Part shown: one piece after another, positions 63,722-64,000 of the stretch
Layout: every line of letters begins with the position of its first letter
Numbering within the stretch: position 1 is the stretch's first letter
Assembly (NCBI RefSeq): GCF_002807035.1
Contig: NZ_NIUC01000002.1
Coordinates: forward strand, 1,455,267-1,519,266
Origin: Algoriphagus formosus
Lineage (GTDB): Bacteria; Bacteroidota; Bacteroidia; Cytophagales; Cyclobacteriaceae
DNA length: 64,000 nt
Reading direction: 5' to 3'
Program-made: the position numbers and the translations under genes
Notes under the pieces: generated by a model
Told to the model about the DNA's origin: nothing
Databases searched by the model: none
What the model saw: only the letters and a program-made list of their open reading frames with translations

Positions 63722-64000
63722 ATGTCTTCAGTTTATTTTTTTGAAAAAGGCTCCGGTCAGCCTGTGGTTTTGATCCATGGATTTTGTGAGATCGGAGCCA
63801 TGTGGGAAGATTTTACCCAAGAATTATCACAAAATTTTCGAGTGGTATGCCCGGATTTGCCGGGTTTTGGCAATAGCCCTATTTCCCAATCACATATCAG
63901 TTTGGAAGAGGTAGCGGTTTTATTGGAAGATTTCTTGGAAGAAAACGGAATACAAAACCCTATTCTGATTGGACACTCCTTGGGAGGTTATGTTGCCTTG
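63722..64000 (+). CDS. Alpha/beta hydrolase, N-terminal part (cut by window edge)
   Basis: 93 codons from ATG 63722 with no stop before the edge. VVLIHGFCE is the oxyanion loop, VVCPDLPGFGNS the strand-4 region, and LIGHSLGGYVAL the nucleophile elbow with Ser in GHSLGG. Esterase or related hydrolase of unspecified substrate; probably cotranscribed with dxs. Confidence 0.85.
   Translation, partial: MSSVYFFEKGSGQPVVLIHGFCEIGAMWEDFTQELSQNFRVVCPDLPGFGNSPISQSHISLEEVAVLLEDFLEENGIQNPILIGHSLGGYVAL

Noticed and set aside
1..64000. tRNA or rRNA genes
   Set aside because: Scanned gaps show no cloverleaf-compatible segment with a TTCRANNC arm and no rRNA-like sequence.

Overview
The window reads as a chromosomal segment of a Bacteroidota bacterium, most likely a Cytophagales member near Algoriphagus/Cyclobacteriaceae. 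The evidence is a SusC/SusD pair, CarboxypepD_reg-type TonB receptors, a MurF-alanine racemase fusion, DUF6702/HupE/M1 and DUF5117-type metalloprotease genes, a Wzi-like capsule protein, A-rich leaders without Shine-Dalgarno sequences, and several TAnnTTTG -7 boxes. No tRNA, rRNA, CRISPR array, prophage or plasmid gene is visible. Gene density is high and most of the content is housekeeping or envelope related.

Layout. 1-8.1 kb: a truncated ORF, a polytopic membrane protein, rbfA, a LolC/E-type permease, and an operon of a 1170-residue sensor-like membrane protein with a TPR protein. 8.2-12.7 kb: a coiled-coil membrane protein, a covalent-flavin amine oxidase, an MsbA-type ABC exporter and a DUF3050 protein. 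12.7-17.5 kb: a small polysaccharide block (two methyltransferases and a sugar-phosphate transferase), a tandem universal stress protein and a 2H phosphoesterase. 17.5-22.7 kb: an AT-rich leader and an orphan susC/susD pair with codon use typical of highly expressed genes. 22.8-28.8 kb: DUF6702, HupE/UreJ, M1 peptidase, an outer-membrane barrel and an M20 amidohydrolase. 29.3-31.4 kb: a 58-residue Cys peptide, an RluE-type pseudouridine synthase and MoxR. 31.5-35.8 kb: a beta-helix lipoprotein plus TonB receptor. 35.9-45.7 kb: CDF exporter, DinB, cupin, wecB, lipoprotein-Wzi-SlyD, a transglutaminase-like protein, rlmH, fasciclin, a YcxB-like protein and Fur. 45.7-48.2 kb: a large zinc metalloprotease. 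48.3-52.2 kb: flavoprotein, UbiA prenyltransferase, type III polyketide synthase and methyltransferase. 52.2-57.3 kb: MscS, an IS200/RAYT-like Y1 transposase embedded in palindromes, SulP and a voltage-gated-type K+ channel. 57.3-64 kb: murF-alr, a flippase-like protein, scpA, dxs and a truncated alpha/beta hydrolase.

Two regions deserve most attention. The 48.3-52.2 kb cluster resembles the logic of Streptomyces srsABC (type III PKS, methyltransferase, flavoprotein) with an added UbiA enzyme, and could make a methylated, oxidised, prenylated phenolic lipid or quinone. The 53.1-56.5 kb region holds a Y1 transposase gene surrounded by about ten small palindromes whose stems differ in sequence while loop sequences recur, plus an exact 25-bp dyad present at both ends. 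This looks like a REP/RAYT-type locus.

All functional calls come from reading protein motifs and gene context by eye. No database search, alignment or folding program was run.
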